Below, piece after piece: positions 29,542 through 41,445 of a stretch of DNA of 64,000 bases. Within the stretch, counting starts at the first letter, position 1. Each line of letters begins with the position of its first letter. Source of the DNA: Arcobacter sp. FWKO B. Its GTDB lineage: Bacteria > Campylobacterota > Campylobacteria > Campylobacterales > Arcobacteraceae. The position numbers and the translations under genes are program-made. A model generated the notes under the pieces. The model was given only the letters and a program-made list of their open reading frames with translations, was not told the DNA's origin and searched no databases. The stretch spans positions 620,001-684,000 of the forward strand of contig NZ_CP041403.1 of the NCBI RefSeq assembly GCF_014844135.1, written 5' to 3'.

Positions 29542-30579
29542 CTATTTTATTACAATTGGCTGATTTGGAAATACTCTTTCATTACCTTTAATAATTACTT
29601 GCATATTTTCAGTCAAACCAACCCCTTCAACAGCAACTAAATCATTTTGATAGCCAATTACATTGACTGGTATCATTTGTGCAAAACCATTATTATTAAC
29701 AAAAACCACTTCTTGATTAAACCTAATTATGACACTATCTCTTGATAATAAAAAAGCATCTTTAGTTGATGTATTGGGTATTTTAATTACTGCTTTCATC
29801 CCTTCATATGCCTTTAAATTGGAACTATCTAATTTCACTTTAGCCATAAAAGTTCTACTTGACATATCTCCTTTTGGAATTATTGCAAAAATTTTTGCTT
29901 TATATTTTGTATTATCCAATACCAAATCATACTCTTTTGTCAAATCAATACTTCCATATAATCTACTTGGAAGGTTAAAAATAATTTCAATCATATCAGT
30001 ATTTACTATAGTTGCTATTTTTGTCCCAATACCAACCCATTCCCCAATACTTCCTACTTTTTTATCAACAATTATCCCACTAAAAGGAGCCGTAATATTT
30101 TTGTATTTTTTATCAATCTCTAACTTTTCAAGTTCAGCCTCTATTGATATAATTTGATTTTCTTTAATAGTATATGCAAATTTTGTATCGTCATACAGTT
30201 TTTGATTAATTGTTTGTGTAAGCACTAAAGTCTCATATCTTTTTAAATCTTTTGCTATATTTTCCAATTCAATTTTTGCTATATTCAAACTAGCTTTCAA
30301 TATTTTAATTGAAGTATCAAGAATATCACTATCAAGTTCAACTAATGATACCCCTTTTTTTATAAATTTGCCAGTTTCAATATTTTCTTTTCTTATAGCA
30401 CCACTACTTTGTGATGCAATATCTGAACTTTGTAAAAAGTATACACTTCCACTAAATTCTTCTAACGGATTTATAATTCCCTTTTTTACTACACCAACTT
30501 CTACTAATGCCCCTTGAACTTGATTTGCCTGTAAAAGAGCTAAAAAACAAAAAAATATTAAGAACAACACACGATACAT
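29542..30579 (-). CDS. RND efflux membrane fusion protein
   Basis: Periplasmic adaptor of 345 residues with an N-terminal signal sequence (MYRVLFLIFFCFLALLQANQ). A lipoyl-like half lies at about 45-75 and a coiled-coil hairpin at about 75-150 (IAKDLKRYETLVLTQ). The second lipoyl half is YKNITAPFSGIIVDKKVGSIGEWVGIGTKIATI, followed by barrel segments. No lipobox cysteine is seen. It is the first gene of the efflux-heptose run and is divergent from a NUDIX gene across a palindromic region. Confidence 0.9.
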   Translation of the reverse strand: MYRVLFLIFFCFLALLQANQVQGALVEVGVVKKGIINPLEEFSGSVYFLQSSDIASQSSGAIRKENIETGKFIKKGVSLVELDSDILDTSIKILKASLNIAKIELENIAKDLKRYETLVLTQTINQKLYDDTKFAYTIKENQIISIEAELEKLEIDKKYKNITAPFSGIIVDKKVGSIGEWVGIGTKIATIVNTDMIEIIFNLPSRLYGSIDLTKEYDLVLDNTKYKAKIFAIIPKGDMSSRTFMAKVKLDSSNLKAYEGMKAVIKIPNTSTKDAFLLSRDSVIIRFNQEVVFVNNNGFAQMIPVNVIGYQNDLVAVEGVGLTENMQVIIKGNERVFPNQPIVIK

Positions 30580-30662
30580 CTAAAATTATCCTTTATGGGT
30601 TTTTATTTAAAATATCTCTTTAAGATTATATATAAATAAAGCTTAAAGTAATATTTTCAGCA

Positions 30663-30689
30663 AAACTAAGTTTTTATCAAACTTAGTTT
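30663..30689. promoter_or_regulatory. Paired palindromes, candidate operator of the efflux operon
   Basis: AAACTAAGTTT (30663-30673) and AAACTTAGTTT (30679-30689) are each palindromic around a central base and lie 16 bases apart centre to centre in the divergent MFP-NUDIX gap. The two could also pair with each other as a hairpin. The position suits a dimeric repressor site; no regulator gene is adjacent. Confidence 0.45.
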
Positions 30690-30730
30690 AGATAGAATTT
30701 TGTAAATATGCTAATTATATGGAGTAGTGT

Positions 30731-31303
30731 TTGCAAGTAGAAATAACAGATTTTAGAACATACGAATTGAGTGATACTAAATATATTCATCCTTATAGAA
30801 TATCTTATGTTCAAAATGGAAAACGCAGAGAATGGGAAGCTGTAAAAAGTCATGATAGTGTTGCAATACTTTTATATCATGAACCAAGAGATTCATTTTT
30901 ACTTGTAAAACAATTTCGTCCTCCTGTATATATGAATGATAAAACAAAACTGTTCACTTATGAATTATGTGCTGGAATAATGGATAAAAACAAAGATATT
31001 GCTATTATTGCAAAAGAAGAGATCGATGAAGAATGTGGATTTGATGTTCCAGTTGATAATTTAAGACAAATAACCTCTTTTTATAATAATGTAGGGGTAA
31101 GTGGTTCAAGACAACATCTTTTCTATGCAAGTATAGATGATAGTATGAAAATCCATGAAGGTGGTGGTGTTCATTCAGAAGAAATAGAACTTTTTTATTT
31201 GCCAGTTAAAGATGCAAAGCATTTTATGTATGATCAAACAAAAGCAAAGACTCCAGGGCTTATGTTTGCATTTTATTGGTTTTTTGATAGATTTGAAAGA
31301 TAA
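30731..31303 (+). CDS. NUDIX hydrolase, nucleotide-sugar pyrophosphatase type
   Basis: A 190-residue NUDIX protein starting on TTG, with GGAG six bases upstream. The NUDIX box AGIMDKNKDIAIIAKEEIDEECGF keeps the core EExxEE-x-G acids. It has K in place of the usual first E, and E in place of R. That variant, with QFRPPVYM before it and FYNNVGVSGSRQHLFYA after it, resembles the NUDT14/UDP-glucose pyrophosphatase and ADP-sugar group. The precise substrate is not determined. Confidence 0.87.
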   Translation: MQVEITDFRTYELSDTKYIHPYRISYVQNGKRREWEAVKSHDSVAILLYHEPRDSFLLVKQFRPPVYMNDKTKLFTYELCAGIMDKNKDIAIIAKEEIDEECGFDVPVDNLRQITSFYNNVGVSGSRQHLFYASIDDSMKIHEGGGVHSEEIELFYLPVKDAKHFMYDQTKAKTPGLMFAFYWFFDRFER

Positions 31304-31368
31304 TAATTCAAAAACACAATAAAATCATATTAATTAGATAAAATGCTCTCTAATATTTAGGAGATGCT

Positions 31369-32598
31369 TTGGAAATATTTTTATTACTACTATTTTTGAT
31401 TTTATTATCTGGACTTTTTTCAGGAAGTGAAATAGCACTAGTTAGCCTAAGTGATGCAAAAGTTAAAGCACTTGTCGATCAAAAAGCAAAAAATTCATTA
31501 ACAATTCAAAAATTAAAGAAAAATCCAAATAGAATGTTAATTACTATCTTAATTGGTAATAATTTAGTAAATATATCTGCTTCAGTAGTGGCAACTATTT
31601 GGACAACCCAAACCTTTGGAAATCAATATTTAGGTTATGCTACTGGAATATTGACACTTTTTGTTTTGATATTTGGTGAGATTTTTCCAAAAGTTATTGC
31701 ACAAAAATTTGCTGTAATTTTCTCTCAATTTGTTGCAAATATATTAATATTCTTACAATATCTATTTTATCCAGTTGTATTAGTATTAGAATATATACTA
31801 CACCAAACTACAAAAAGACTACAAGTTTCAGATGATGGACTAACAAAAATTACTGAAGCAAAGGCAATGATAGAAATAGTAAAAGAAAGTGGAGATATTG
31901 AAGAGAATATAGAAAAAATCATTAATAACACATTTGATTTTGATACAAAATGTGTCTCAACGATAATGACACCAAAAAATCAAATCGTGTCGATAAATTC
32001 TAATGCAACAGTTAATCAACTAAAAAATATGTTCATTCAAACATCAAGATCAAGAATATTAGTGTATGAAGGAAATCAAGATAATATTATTGGTGTAATT
32101 AGTACAAAAATGTTTATTAGTTCACTTGATTTAAATTTAGAATATGTTAAAGACTTTAAAATGGAATCACCAATTATTATCCCACAAGATTATCATGTAG
32201 ATGATTTACTTATAACATTCCAAGAATTAAGACAACATATAGCTGTAATAAAAGACAGCGATAATATATTGGGTGTAGTAACTATGGAGAATATTTTAGA
32301 AGAAATAGTTGGTGAAATATTTGATGAAACACAAAAAGATAGAAAGTTTGTTTATAATTTAAGTAATAGTTGTTTTATGGTTAGATATGACACTACAATT
32401 GATGAAATAAGAAAATATTTACATAATTTTGAAGAAGATGAACAAAGATTTAAGTCAATAGAAAATCTATTTTTAGAAAAAACAAATAATTCGTTTGAGA
32501 TAAATAAAAAATACTTTTTTGATAATTACATAATTACTCCAGTTAAAATAGAATATGGTAGAGTTATTAAGTTTAAAATATGTAATATTGATAAATAA
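31369..32598 (+). CDS. CNNM/CorC-family membrane protein (hemolysin-like)
   Basis: A 409-residue protein with an N-terminal DUF21/CNNM membrane domain (about 1-140; GLFSGSEIALVSLSDAKVKAL and LIGNNLVNISASVVATIW). Then come a CBS pair (about 200-320; VSTIMTPKNQIVSI, VDDLLITFQELRQHIAVI) and a C-terminal CorC_HlyC domain (about 330-409). Relatives transport or sense Mg2+ or other divalent cations; 'hemolysin' is historical. The start is TTG with AGGAG five bases upstream. Confidence 0.9.
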   Translation: MEIFLLLLFLILLSGLFSGSEIALVSLSDAKVKALVDQKAKNSLTIQKLKKNPNRMLITILIGNNLVNISASVVATIWTTQTFGNQYLGYATGILTLFVLIFGEIFPKVIAQKFAVIFSQFVANILIFLQYLFYPVVLVLEYILHQTTKRLQVSDDGLTKITEAKAMIEIVKESGDIEENIEKIINNTFDFDTKCVSTIMTPKNQIVSINSNATVNQLKNMFIQTSRSRILVYEGNQDNIIGVISTKMFISSLDLNLEYVKDFKMESPIIIPQDYHVDDLLITFQELRQHIAVIKDSDNILGVVTMENILEEIVGEIFDETQKDRKFVYNLSNSCFMVRYDTTIDEIRKYLHNFEEDEQRFKSIENLFLEKTNNSFEINKKYFFDNYIITPVKIEYGRVIKFKICNIDK

Positions 32599-32617
32599 AT
32601 AAAAATGGAGAACTACA

Positions 32618-33052
32618 ATGAAAAATAGTAAAACTTTTTTAATCTTACTACTTTGTATTTCACTATATTCAAAGGATGATAGTATGCAATATAAACAATT
32701 AACATCACAAGAGGCACAAGTCATACTACATAAGGGTACAGAATACCCTTTCACTGGTATATACAATGACCACAAAGCTGATGGTATATACAAATGTAAA
32801 CAATGTGGTACACCACTTTTTAAATCTGAGACAAAATTTAACAGTAGAAGTGGATGGCCTAGTTTTGATGAAGCACTTCCAAATGCAGTCAAAGAAATTC
32901 CAGATATTGATGGAAAAAGAACAGAAATAGTATGTGCTGTTTGTGGTGGACATTTAGGACATGTATTTAGAGGTGAAGGTTTTACTGAAAAAAATACAAG
33001 ACACTGCGTAAATTCAATTTCGCTTGATTTTGAACCTAAAAGCAAGGAGTAA
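32618..33052 (+). CDS. msrB: Periplasmic methionine-R-sulfoxide reductase
   Basis: Repairs methionine-R-sulfoxide. The 144-residue protein starts with a short signal-like segment (MKNSKTFLILLLCISLYS), pointing to export. Zinc is held by CKQC and CAVC. The active site is NTRHCVNSISL, with the catalytic cysteine. Other family blocks are FNSRSGWPSFDEAL and GGHLGHVFRGEGF. It lies 20 bases after the CNNM gene and just before an 80-residue gene. Confidence 0.93.
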   Translation: MKNSKTFLILLLCISLYSKDDSMQYKQLTSQEAQVILHKGTEYPFTGIYNDHKADGIYKCKQCGTPLFKSETKFNSRSGWPSFDEALPNAVKEIPDIDGKRTEIVCAVCGGHLGHVFRGEGFTEKNTRHCVNSISLDFEPKSKE

Positions 33053-33055
33053 ACC

Positions 33056-33298
33056 ATGAGAATAGATAATATAAATACAAATGCAATGTTACAAAATATA
33101 CAACAACTTAATGCATCTACTGAGGCTATTACAAAACTCTCTTTAGCTGACAACATTACAGATACTACAGTTGTGACAGACAATTTAATAGAAAGCATTG
33201 TGGGTCAAATTCCCAATGAAATAGCATACAAAGCAAATGCCAAAAGCATAGAAGTACTAAATGCGGTTGCTGATAGCTTGATTAATATAAAGGCATAA
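33056..33298 (+). CDS. Hypothetical protein, 80 residues
   Basis: A small helical, cysteine-free protein, MRIDNINTNAMLQNIQQLNA..., alanine- and asparagine-rich, with no membrane segment. It starts four bases after the msrB stop with an AAGGAG site inside the msrB end. I recognise no family. The tight spacing to msrB and the ribosome site support it as real; function unknown. Confidence 0.65.
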   Translation: MRIDNINTNAMLQNIQQLNASTEAITKLSLADNITDTTVVTDNLIESIVGQIPNEIAYKANAKSIEVLNAVADSLINIKA

Positions 33299-33319
33299 TT
33301 ACGAAACGCTTATGATTAG

Positions 33320-33396
33320 TTGATAGCTGATGGTTAATGGTTAATGGTTAATGGTTAATGGTTAATAGTTAATAGTTAATGGTTGATGGTTAATGG
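33320..33396. repeat. Tandem heptamer array (TTAATGG), 11 units
   Basis: Eleven consecutive 7-base units fill 33320-33396: TTGATAG, CTGATGG, four TTAATGG, two TTAATAG, TTAATGG, TTGATGG, TTAATGG. It lies between the 80-residue gene and the 3' end of the rRNA operon. Confidence 0.9.
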
Positions 33397-33472
33397 TAAT
33401 TTTAGTGTATTAGTAAGGAAGTATGTAAGAATTGATGTATAAATTTGATAATTAGGTAAAAAAAAGGCAATA

Positions 33473-33486
33473 AAAAAACTCAACAC
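33473..33486 (-). terminator. Probable end of the rRNA operon
   Basis: On the minus strand the 5S region runs into GTTGAGTTTTTTT. GTTGAGT can pair with ACTCAAC just 5' of the 5S gene (around 33601-33609), and the T-run follows. A terminator or processing stem using the 5S terminal helix is inferred. Confidence 0.5.
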
Positions 33487-33601
33487 TAGCAGCGACTTAC
33501 CTTTCCACAATTGAAAACTGCAGTATTATCAGCGATGGGAGGCTTGACTTCCAGGTTCGAAATGGAGCTGGGTATTTCCCTCCCTCTATAGCCACTAGTA
33601 A
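33484..33601 (-). rRNA. rrf: 5S ribosomal RNA
   Basis: About 117 nt on the minus strand. Conserved features are CCCATCTC-like loop sequence (GCTCCATTTCGAACCTGGAAG) and AAGCCTCCCATCGCTGATAATACTG. The ends pair as CTAGTG with GCTAGTG. It is the last gene of the rRNA operon. End coordinates are estimates. Confidence 0.9.
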
Positions 33602-33644
33602 AGTTGAGTGAAAAAAACTAAAAGTAATTCTTTTCACTCAACTT
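33601..33644. repeat. Inverted repeat in the 23S-5S spacer
   Basis: Positions 33601-33614 and 33631-33644 are perfect 14-base inverted copies (GTTGAGTG core), with a further GTTGAGTTGAGT just beyond. Probably a pre-5S processing structure. Confidence 0.6.
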
Positions 33645-33683
33645 ATAATGTTGAGTTGAGTTATATTTATGTTAAAGTCATTA

Positions 33684-33712
33684 TCTAAAACTTTTTAGAT
33701 TTTAGATTTTAG
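33684..33712 (+). repeat. Solo copy of the TCTAAAA/TTTTAGA repeat
   Basis: TTTTAGA units (33693-33712) close to a short facing TCTAAAA (33684-33690) in the 23S-5S spacer. Same unit as the repeats around the four-helix-bundle gene, but without a long second arm. Confidence 0.65.
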
Positions 33713-33759
33713 TTATTACTTGTTTTGTTGTACTTAATAAGATAGTAGCAAAGAATACT
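33713..33759. other. 23S processing stem, 3' arm
   Basis: Positions 33736-33759 pair with 36686-36710 (one bulge), and 33713-33724 with 36725-36736, joining the two flanks of 23S. A stem like this is the usual RNase III processing site of pre-23S rRNA. Confidence 0.75.
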
Positions 33760-33762
33760 ATA

Positions 33763-36650
<2,888 letters not shown>

Positions 36651-36685
36651 ATAGTTACCAACAAGTTGGCAACTTCGTATAAATG

Positions 36686-36736
36686 AGTATTCTTTGACTA
36701 CTATCTTATTAAATACAAGTATTTAACAAGTAATAA
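36686..36736. other. 23S processing stem, 5' arm
   Basis: Partner of the arm at 33713-33759; together they bring the two ends of pre-23S rRNA into a long duplex. Confidence 0.75.
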
Positions 36737-36877
36737 TTGTTGTTTTTGCGTTTATTAACAATTAATTTTCATTAATCGTTGGAAAAAACTTTTGACTTTA
36801 ACATTAAATTGTAAAAATAACACTGGTAAAACCAGATATAAATCTTTCGCAAAAGATTTATATCTAATTTTATATTC

Positions 36878-36953
36878 TGGTGGAGAATAGCGGGATCGAA
36901 CCGCTGACCTCCTGCGTGCAAGGCAGGCGCTCTCCCAGCTGAGCTAATTCCCC
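36878..36953 (-). tRNA. tRNA-Ala (anticodon TGC)
   Basis: A 76-nt tRNA in the 16S-23S spacer, reading GGGGAATTAGCTCAGCTGGG from its 5' end, with CCA encoded. The anticodon TGC corresponds to plus-strand GCA at 36918-36920. All four arms are intact. Confidence 0.97.
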
Positions 36954-36964
36954 AGACTTTTTAG

Positions 36965-37052
36965 GTAATATCTAATATCTAAAATCTAAAAGGTAGGATA
37001 AAGAATCGCTTTGCGATACATTACTTTTTAGATTTTAGATTTTACTTTTTAC
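36965..37052. repeat. MITE-like hairpin of the TCTAAAA repeat between two tRNAs
   Basis: Arms 36965-36995 and 37022-37052 match at 26 of 31 positions in inverted orientation. The left arm is nearly the same as the right repeat of the four-helix-bundle gene. Between the arms is a small palindrome, ATCGC-TTT-GCGAT. The whole unit lies between tRNA-Ala and tRNA-Ile inside the rRNA operon and encodes nothing. Confidence 0.8.
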
Positions 37053-37061
37053 TTAAATAAA

Positions 37062-37138
37062 TGGTGGGCCTAACAGGACTTGAACCTGTGACCTCACGAT
37101 TATCAGTCGAGCGCTCTAGCCAGCTGAGCTATAGGCCC
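37062..37138 (-). tRNA. tRNA-Ile (anticodon GAT)
   Basis: A 77-nt tRNA in the 16S-23S spacer starting GGGCCTATAGCTCAGCTGGC, with encoded CCA. Anticodon GAT corresponds to plus-strand ATC at 37102-37104. Confidence 0.97.
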
Positions 37139-37229
37139 ACATGCCTACTTCAGATAATCTTTACAAACCGAACAAATTAACTTTTCCTTGTTTTTCAAGT
37201 CATACTCAATAAAGGTATGACTTTCTCTG

Positions 37230-38745
<1,516 letters not shown>

Positions 38746-38934
38746 ATGTCATACGAATATGACTAATTGAATGTCAATCTGACTTCAAGTTTTTGAAACA
38801 AACATAGAATTTTATGTTTGCTACTCGTTTACTTTTAAATAAATATTTTTTCTAAATCTGCTAATTAAAACAGAAATAGACAAGGTTGTTAATTTATTCG
38901 GTTTATAAAGATTACCTTCATAAAACCGTTATGA

Positions 38935-38945
38935 TTTTAAAGAAC
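38935..38945 (-). promoter_or_regulatory. boxA-like antitermination element
   Basis: The minus strand reads GTTCTTTAAAA, similar to the boxA core (TGCTCTTTAA) in rRNA leaders. It lies about 45 bases downstream of the promoter, the expected place. Confidence 0.55.
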
Positions 38946-38991
38946 TAATTTGTAGTTTCAAACTTTCGTGTGTCACTCAAATTGGACGGGA

Positions 38992-39020
38992 ATTATAATA
39001 GAATTTTTACCCTTTGTCAA
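38992..39020 (-). promoter_or_regulatory. Consensus rRNA promoter
   Basis: On the minus strand TTGACA (39015-39020) and TATAAT (38992-38997) are both perfect, with 17 bases between them. A GC-rich discriminator (CCCGTCC) follows, typical of stringently controlled promoters, and AT-rich sequence lies upstream. Confidence 0.92.
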
Positions 39021-39114
39021 GGGGTTTACGCTTAAATTTTACTTAAATTTGCAATTTTTTTGAAATTTTATTGAAAATAGTGGTCAAATAACTATATTTA
39101 ACCTTAAATAATGC

Positions 39115-39145
39115 AAAAAGGGTATAGTTTCACCCATACCCTTTT
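39115..39145 (-). terminator. Terminator after mtnN
   Basis: A 10-bp perfect stem (39116-39125 with 39136-39145) ending in TTTTT on the minus strand, 35 bases beyond the mtnN stop. The A-run on the other side could also serve the plus strand. Confidence 0.75.
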
Positions 39146-39179
39146 AACTTACTTGTAATATATACTATATAATATAGTG

Positions 39180-39872
39180 CTATTTGATTCTTTTTAATAT
39201 TTCAATAATAAAACTTGCTGATCTATTAGCAGAACTTTTTAAGAATTCATCAAAACTAAATCCTGCATCCATATCTGCACTATCACTTATAGATCTTAAA
39301 ATTAAAAAAGGTACATTTAATGCATTACACACAACGGCAACACTTGCACCTTCCATTTCAAGTGCATCAGCATTAAATGTTGATCCAATCCAATTTTTTC
39401 TCTCTTCGTTTGCTACAAACTGATCACCAGTTGCAATAATACCATCTAATAAATCTATATTTTGCTCTAATGCTACATCTTTTGCAAGTTGAATTAAAGT
39501 ATTGTCTGCTTCTATAAAAACATTTCCACCTGGTACATATCCAAATGGATGACCAAAAGCTGTAATATCTAAATCATGTTGACATAATTTTGTAGCAACA
39601 ATCAAATCCCCAATTTTTAATGATGGATTTATTGCACCAGCTACTCCACTAAATAGTAATTTATTACATCCGAATTTTTCAATCAATGTAGCTGCAGTTA
39701 AAGATGCAAAAACTTTTCCTATTTTACTATATGCTATTACAATCTCAATATCATTAAATTTTACTTCATAATATTTGTTGTTTGCAAACTCTGTTACTTT
39801 TATATCACTAAAATTAGCCAATAGTGGCTCAATTTCTTCTTCCATTGCTCCCATTATAGCTAATTTAAGCAT
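39180..39872 (-). CDS. mtnN: 5'-methylthioadenosine/S-adenosylhomocysteine nucleosidase
   Basis: Cleaves MTA and SAH (and in Campylobacterota also aminodeoxyfutalosine of the menaquinone route). The 230-residue protein starts MLKLAIMGAMEEEIEPLL. It has FSGVAGAINPSLKIGDLIVA and the active-site ALEMEGASVAVVC and DSADM. It overlaps fabD by eight bases and is the last gene before a terminator. The menaquinone role is family knowledge, not seen here. Confidence 0.95.
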   Translation of the reverse strand: MLKLAIMGAMEEEIEPLLANFSDIKVTEFANNKYYEVKFNDIEIVIAYSKIGKVFASLTAATLIEKFGCNKLLFSGVAGAINPSLKIGDLIVATKLCQHDLDITAFGHPFGYVPGGNVFIEADNTLIQLAKDVALEQNIDLLDGIIATGDQFVANEERKNWIGSTFNADALEMEGASVAVVCNALNVPFLILRSISDSADMDAGFSFDEFLKSSANRSASFIIEILKRIK

Positions 39873-40794
39873 TTAGAGCCTCCAAAACTGTTTCTAATGT
39901 TTGTATATTATTTACATTATATGTTGGTGTATTTAGTTTTTTATTCAAGCCTTTTAATACTGCACCATTACCAAATTCTATAAAACAATCAACTTTATCA
40001 TCATACTTTAATATAGATTGTTTATATAAAACTGGTTTAGTTAATTGTTCAGATAAAAGTTGTATAGCTTCATCTTTTGAATTATACTCATTAGTTGTTA
40101 CATTTGAGACTACTGGAGCCATAAAAGTATCTTTTAGATATTTTTTTAATTCAGTTTCTAAAGGAGCAACTGCATCTATAAGTAAAGGGCAATGACTTGC
40201 TACAGACATATTAAGTACTATTGCTCTTTTTGCACCAGCTGATTTAAACACATCAACTAAACTTTCCAAATCAGATTTTAAACCTGCAAGTACTAGTTGT
40301 CCATCAATATTATAATTTGCAGCCCAAACTTTTTTGCCTTCATTTCTTTGATTTTGACAAATTTCTTCTACTATATTATCATCTAAACCAAGAAGTGCCA
40401 TCATACCAGCACCAGCACCTGCACATGCTTGGTTCATAAATAAGCCTCGTTTATGGACAAGTTCAATTGCATCTAAATAATCAAGTGCACCAACACTTAC
40501 TAATGCGCTAAACTCACCTAAAGAGTGACCTAAAGCAAAAGTTGGAATAACATCATATTTTGATTTAAAAATTGCAGTTGCTATTGAACTAACAAGCAAT
40601 ATTGCAGGTTGAGTAAACTCTGTTTTTTCTAAGTTTTGATTTTCATTAAAAAGTAAATTTTCGAAATCAATATTAAGTCTTTGTGAAGCATTTTGTACCA
40701 TTTCTTTTGCTAGAGGAGAGTTTTCAAAAAACTCTTTCCCCATACCAATACTTTGACTCCCTTGACCAGGGAAAATAAATCCTACTTTTTTCAT
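39865..40794 (-). CDS. fabD: Malonyl-CoA:ACP transacylase
   Basis: Loads malonyl groups onto ACP. The 309-residue protein begins GFIFPGQGSQSIGMG. The catalytic serine lies in LGHSLGEFSA (near 93), and the catalytic histidine in SVASHCPLL. It is separated from the other fab genes of the window by 29 kb and instead lies between slyD and mtnN. Confidence 0.95.
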   Translation of the reverse strand: MKKVGFIFPGQGSQSIGMGKEFFENSPLAKEMVQNASQRLNIDFENLLFNENQNLEKTEFTQPAILLVSSIATAIFKSKYDVIPTFALGHSLGEFSALVSVGALDYLDAIELVHKRGLFMNQACAGAGAGMMALLGLDDNIVEEICQNQRNEGKKVWAANYNIDGQLVLAGLKSDLESLVDVFKSAGAKRAIVLNMSVASHCPLLIDAVAPLETELKKYLKDTFMAPVVSNVTTNEYNSKDEAIQLLSEQLTKPVLYKQSILKYDDKVDCFIEFGNGAVLKGLNKKLNTPTYNVNNIQTLETVLEALNA

Positions 40795-40807
40795 AGTTTA
40801 TTCCAAA

Positions 40808-41419
40808 TTAGTGGCAACCACATCCACCGTGCCCTTGACCACCGTGTTTATGATTTTCACCACCACAACACTCACCTTCACCATGACTATGTCCATGAGA
40901 ATGTCCACCGCTACTTCCACAGCTTCCACCGCCACAACATCCACCGCTTGCAACTCCACCAACTACACCAGTAGCCATTTCTTGGTCTGTTGCTTCTCTT
41001 GCATCTAAAATTGATACTGTAAACATTAGTGTTTTTCCAGCCATTGGATGATTATAATCTATTGTAACTTCATTATCATCAAAATTTGTAACTGTTACTT
41101 GAACTGTATCACCTTCTTCACTTGTACCATATAAAGTCATTCCTTGAACTAAGTCTATACCAGCAAATTGCTCTTTTGGTAAAACTTGTACTGCTTGATC
41201 ATTATACTCACCATAACCATCTGCTGGTGCAACCATAACATCTGCCTTATCACCAACAGTCATTTTTAAGATTTCAGCTTCTAGACCTTTGATTATTTGT
41301 CCCATTCCAGTTATAAATTCTAACGGTTTTCCACCTACATTTGTATCTAATTGTTCATTTGTATTTGCGTCTTTTAAACTATATTCAATAGCTACTACAT
41401 TATATTCATTTATTTTCAT
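40808..41419 (-). CDS. slyD: FKBP-type prolyl isomerase SlyD
   Basis: Prolyl isomerase/chaperone and nickel carrier of 203 residues. Residues about 1-145 form the FKBP and insert-in-flap domains (YSLKDANTNEQLDTN, PADGYGEYND, GKTLMFTVSIL). The last about 50 residues are a glycine, histidine and cysteine tail with HSHGHSHGEGECCGGENHKH and final GGCGCH. Such tails bind Ni2+ or Zn2+ and in relatives serve urease or hydrogenase maturation. It lies between cpoB and fabD. Confidence 0.94.
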   Translation of the reverse strand: MKINEYNVVAIEYSLKDANTNEQLDTNVGGKPLEFITGMGQIIKGLEAEILKMTVGDKADVMVAPADGYGEYNDQAVQVLPKEQFAGIDLVQGMTLYGTSEEGDTVQVTVTNFDDNEVTIDYNHPMAGKTLMFTVSILDAREATDQEMATGVVGGVASGGCCGGGSCGSSGGHSHGHSHGEGECCGGENHKHGGQGHGGCGCH

Positions 41420-41445
41420 ATTTTTACCTTTATTTTAAATTGAAC

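Larger units (their letters stand above)
38746..39179. other. rRNA leader and upstream region, no gene
   Basis: This 434-base gap holds the 16S leader with short hairpins (GTCATA-cga-TATGAC near 38747-38763), a boxA-like element, the rRNA promoter with an AT-rich upstream tract (39021-39060) and a terminator for the mtnN run. No coding sequence is supported. Confidence 0.7.

Noticed and set aside
33320-33396. CRISPR array
   Set aside because: The units are contiguous heptamers with no spacers and no cas genes are present.
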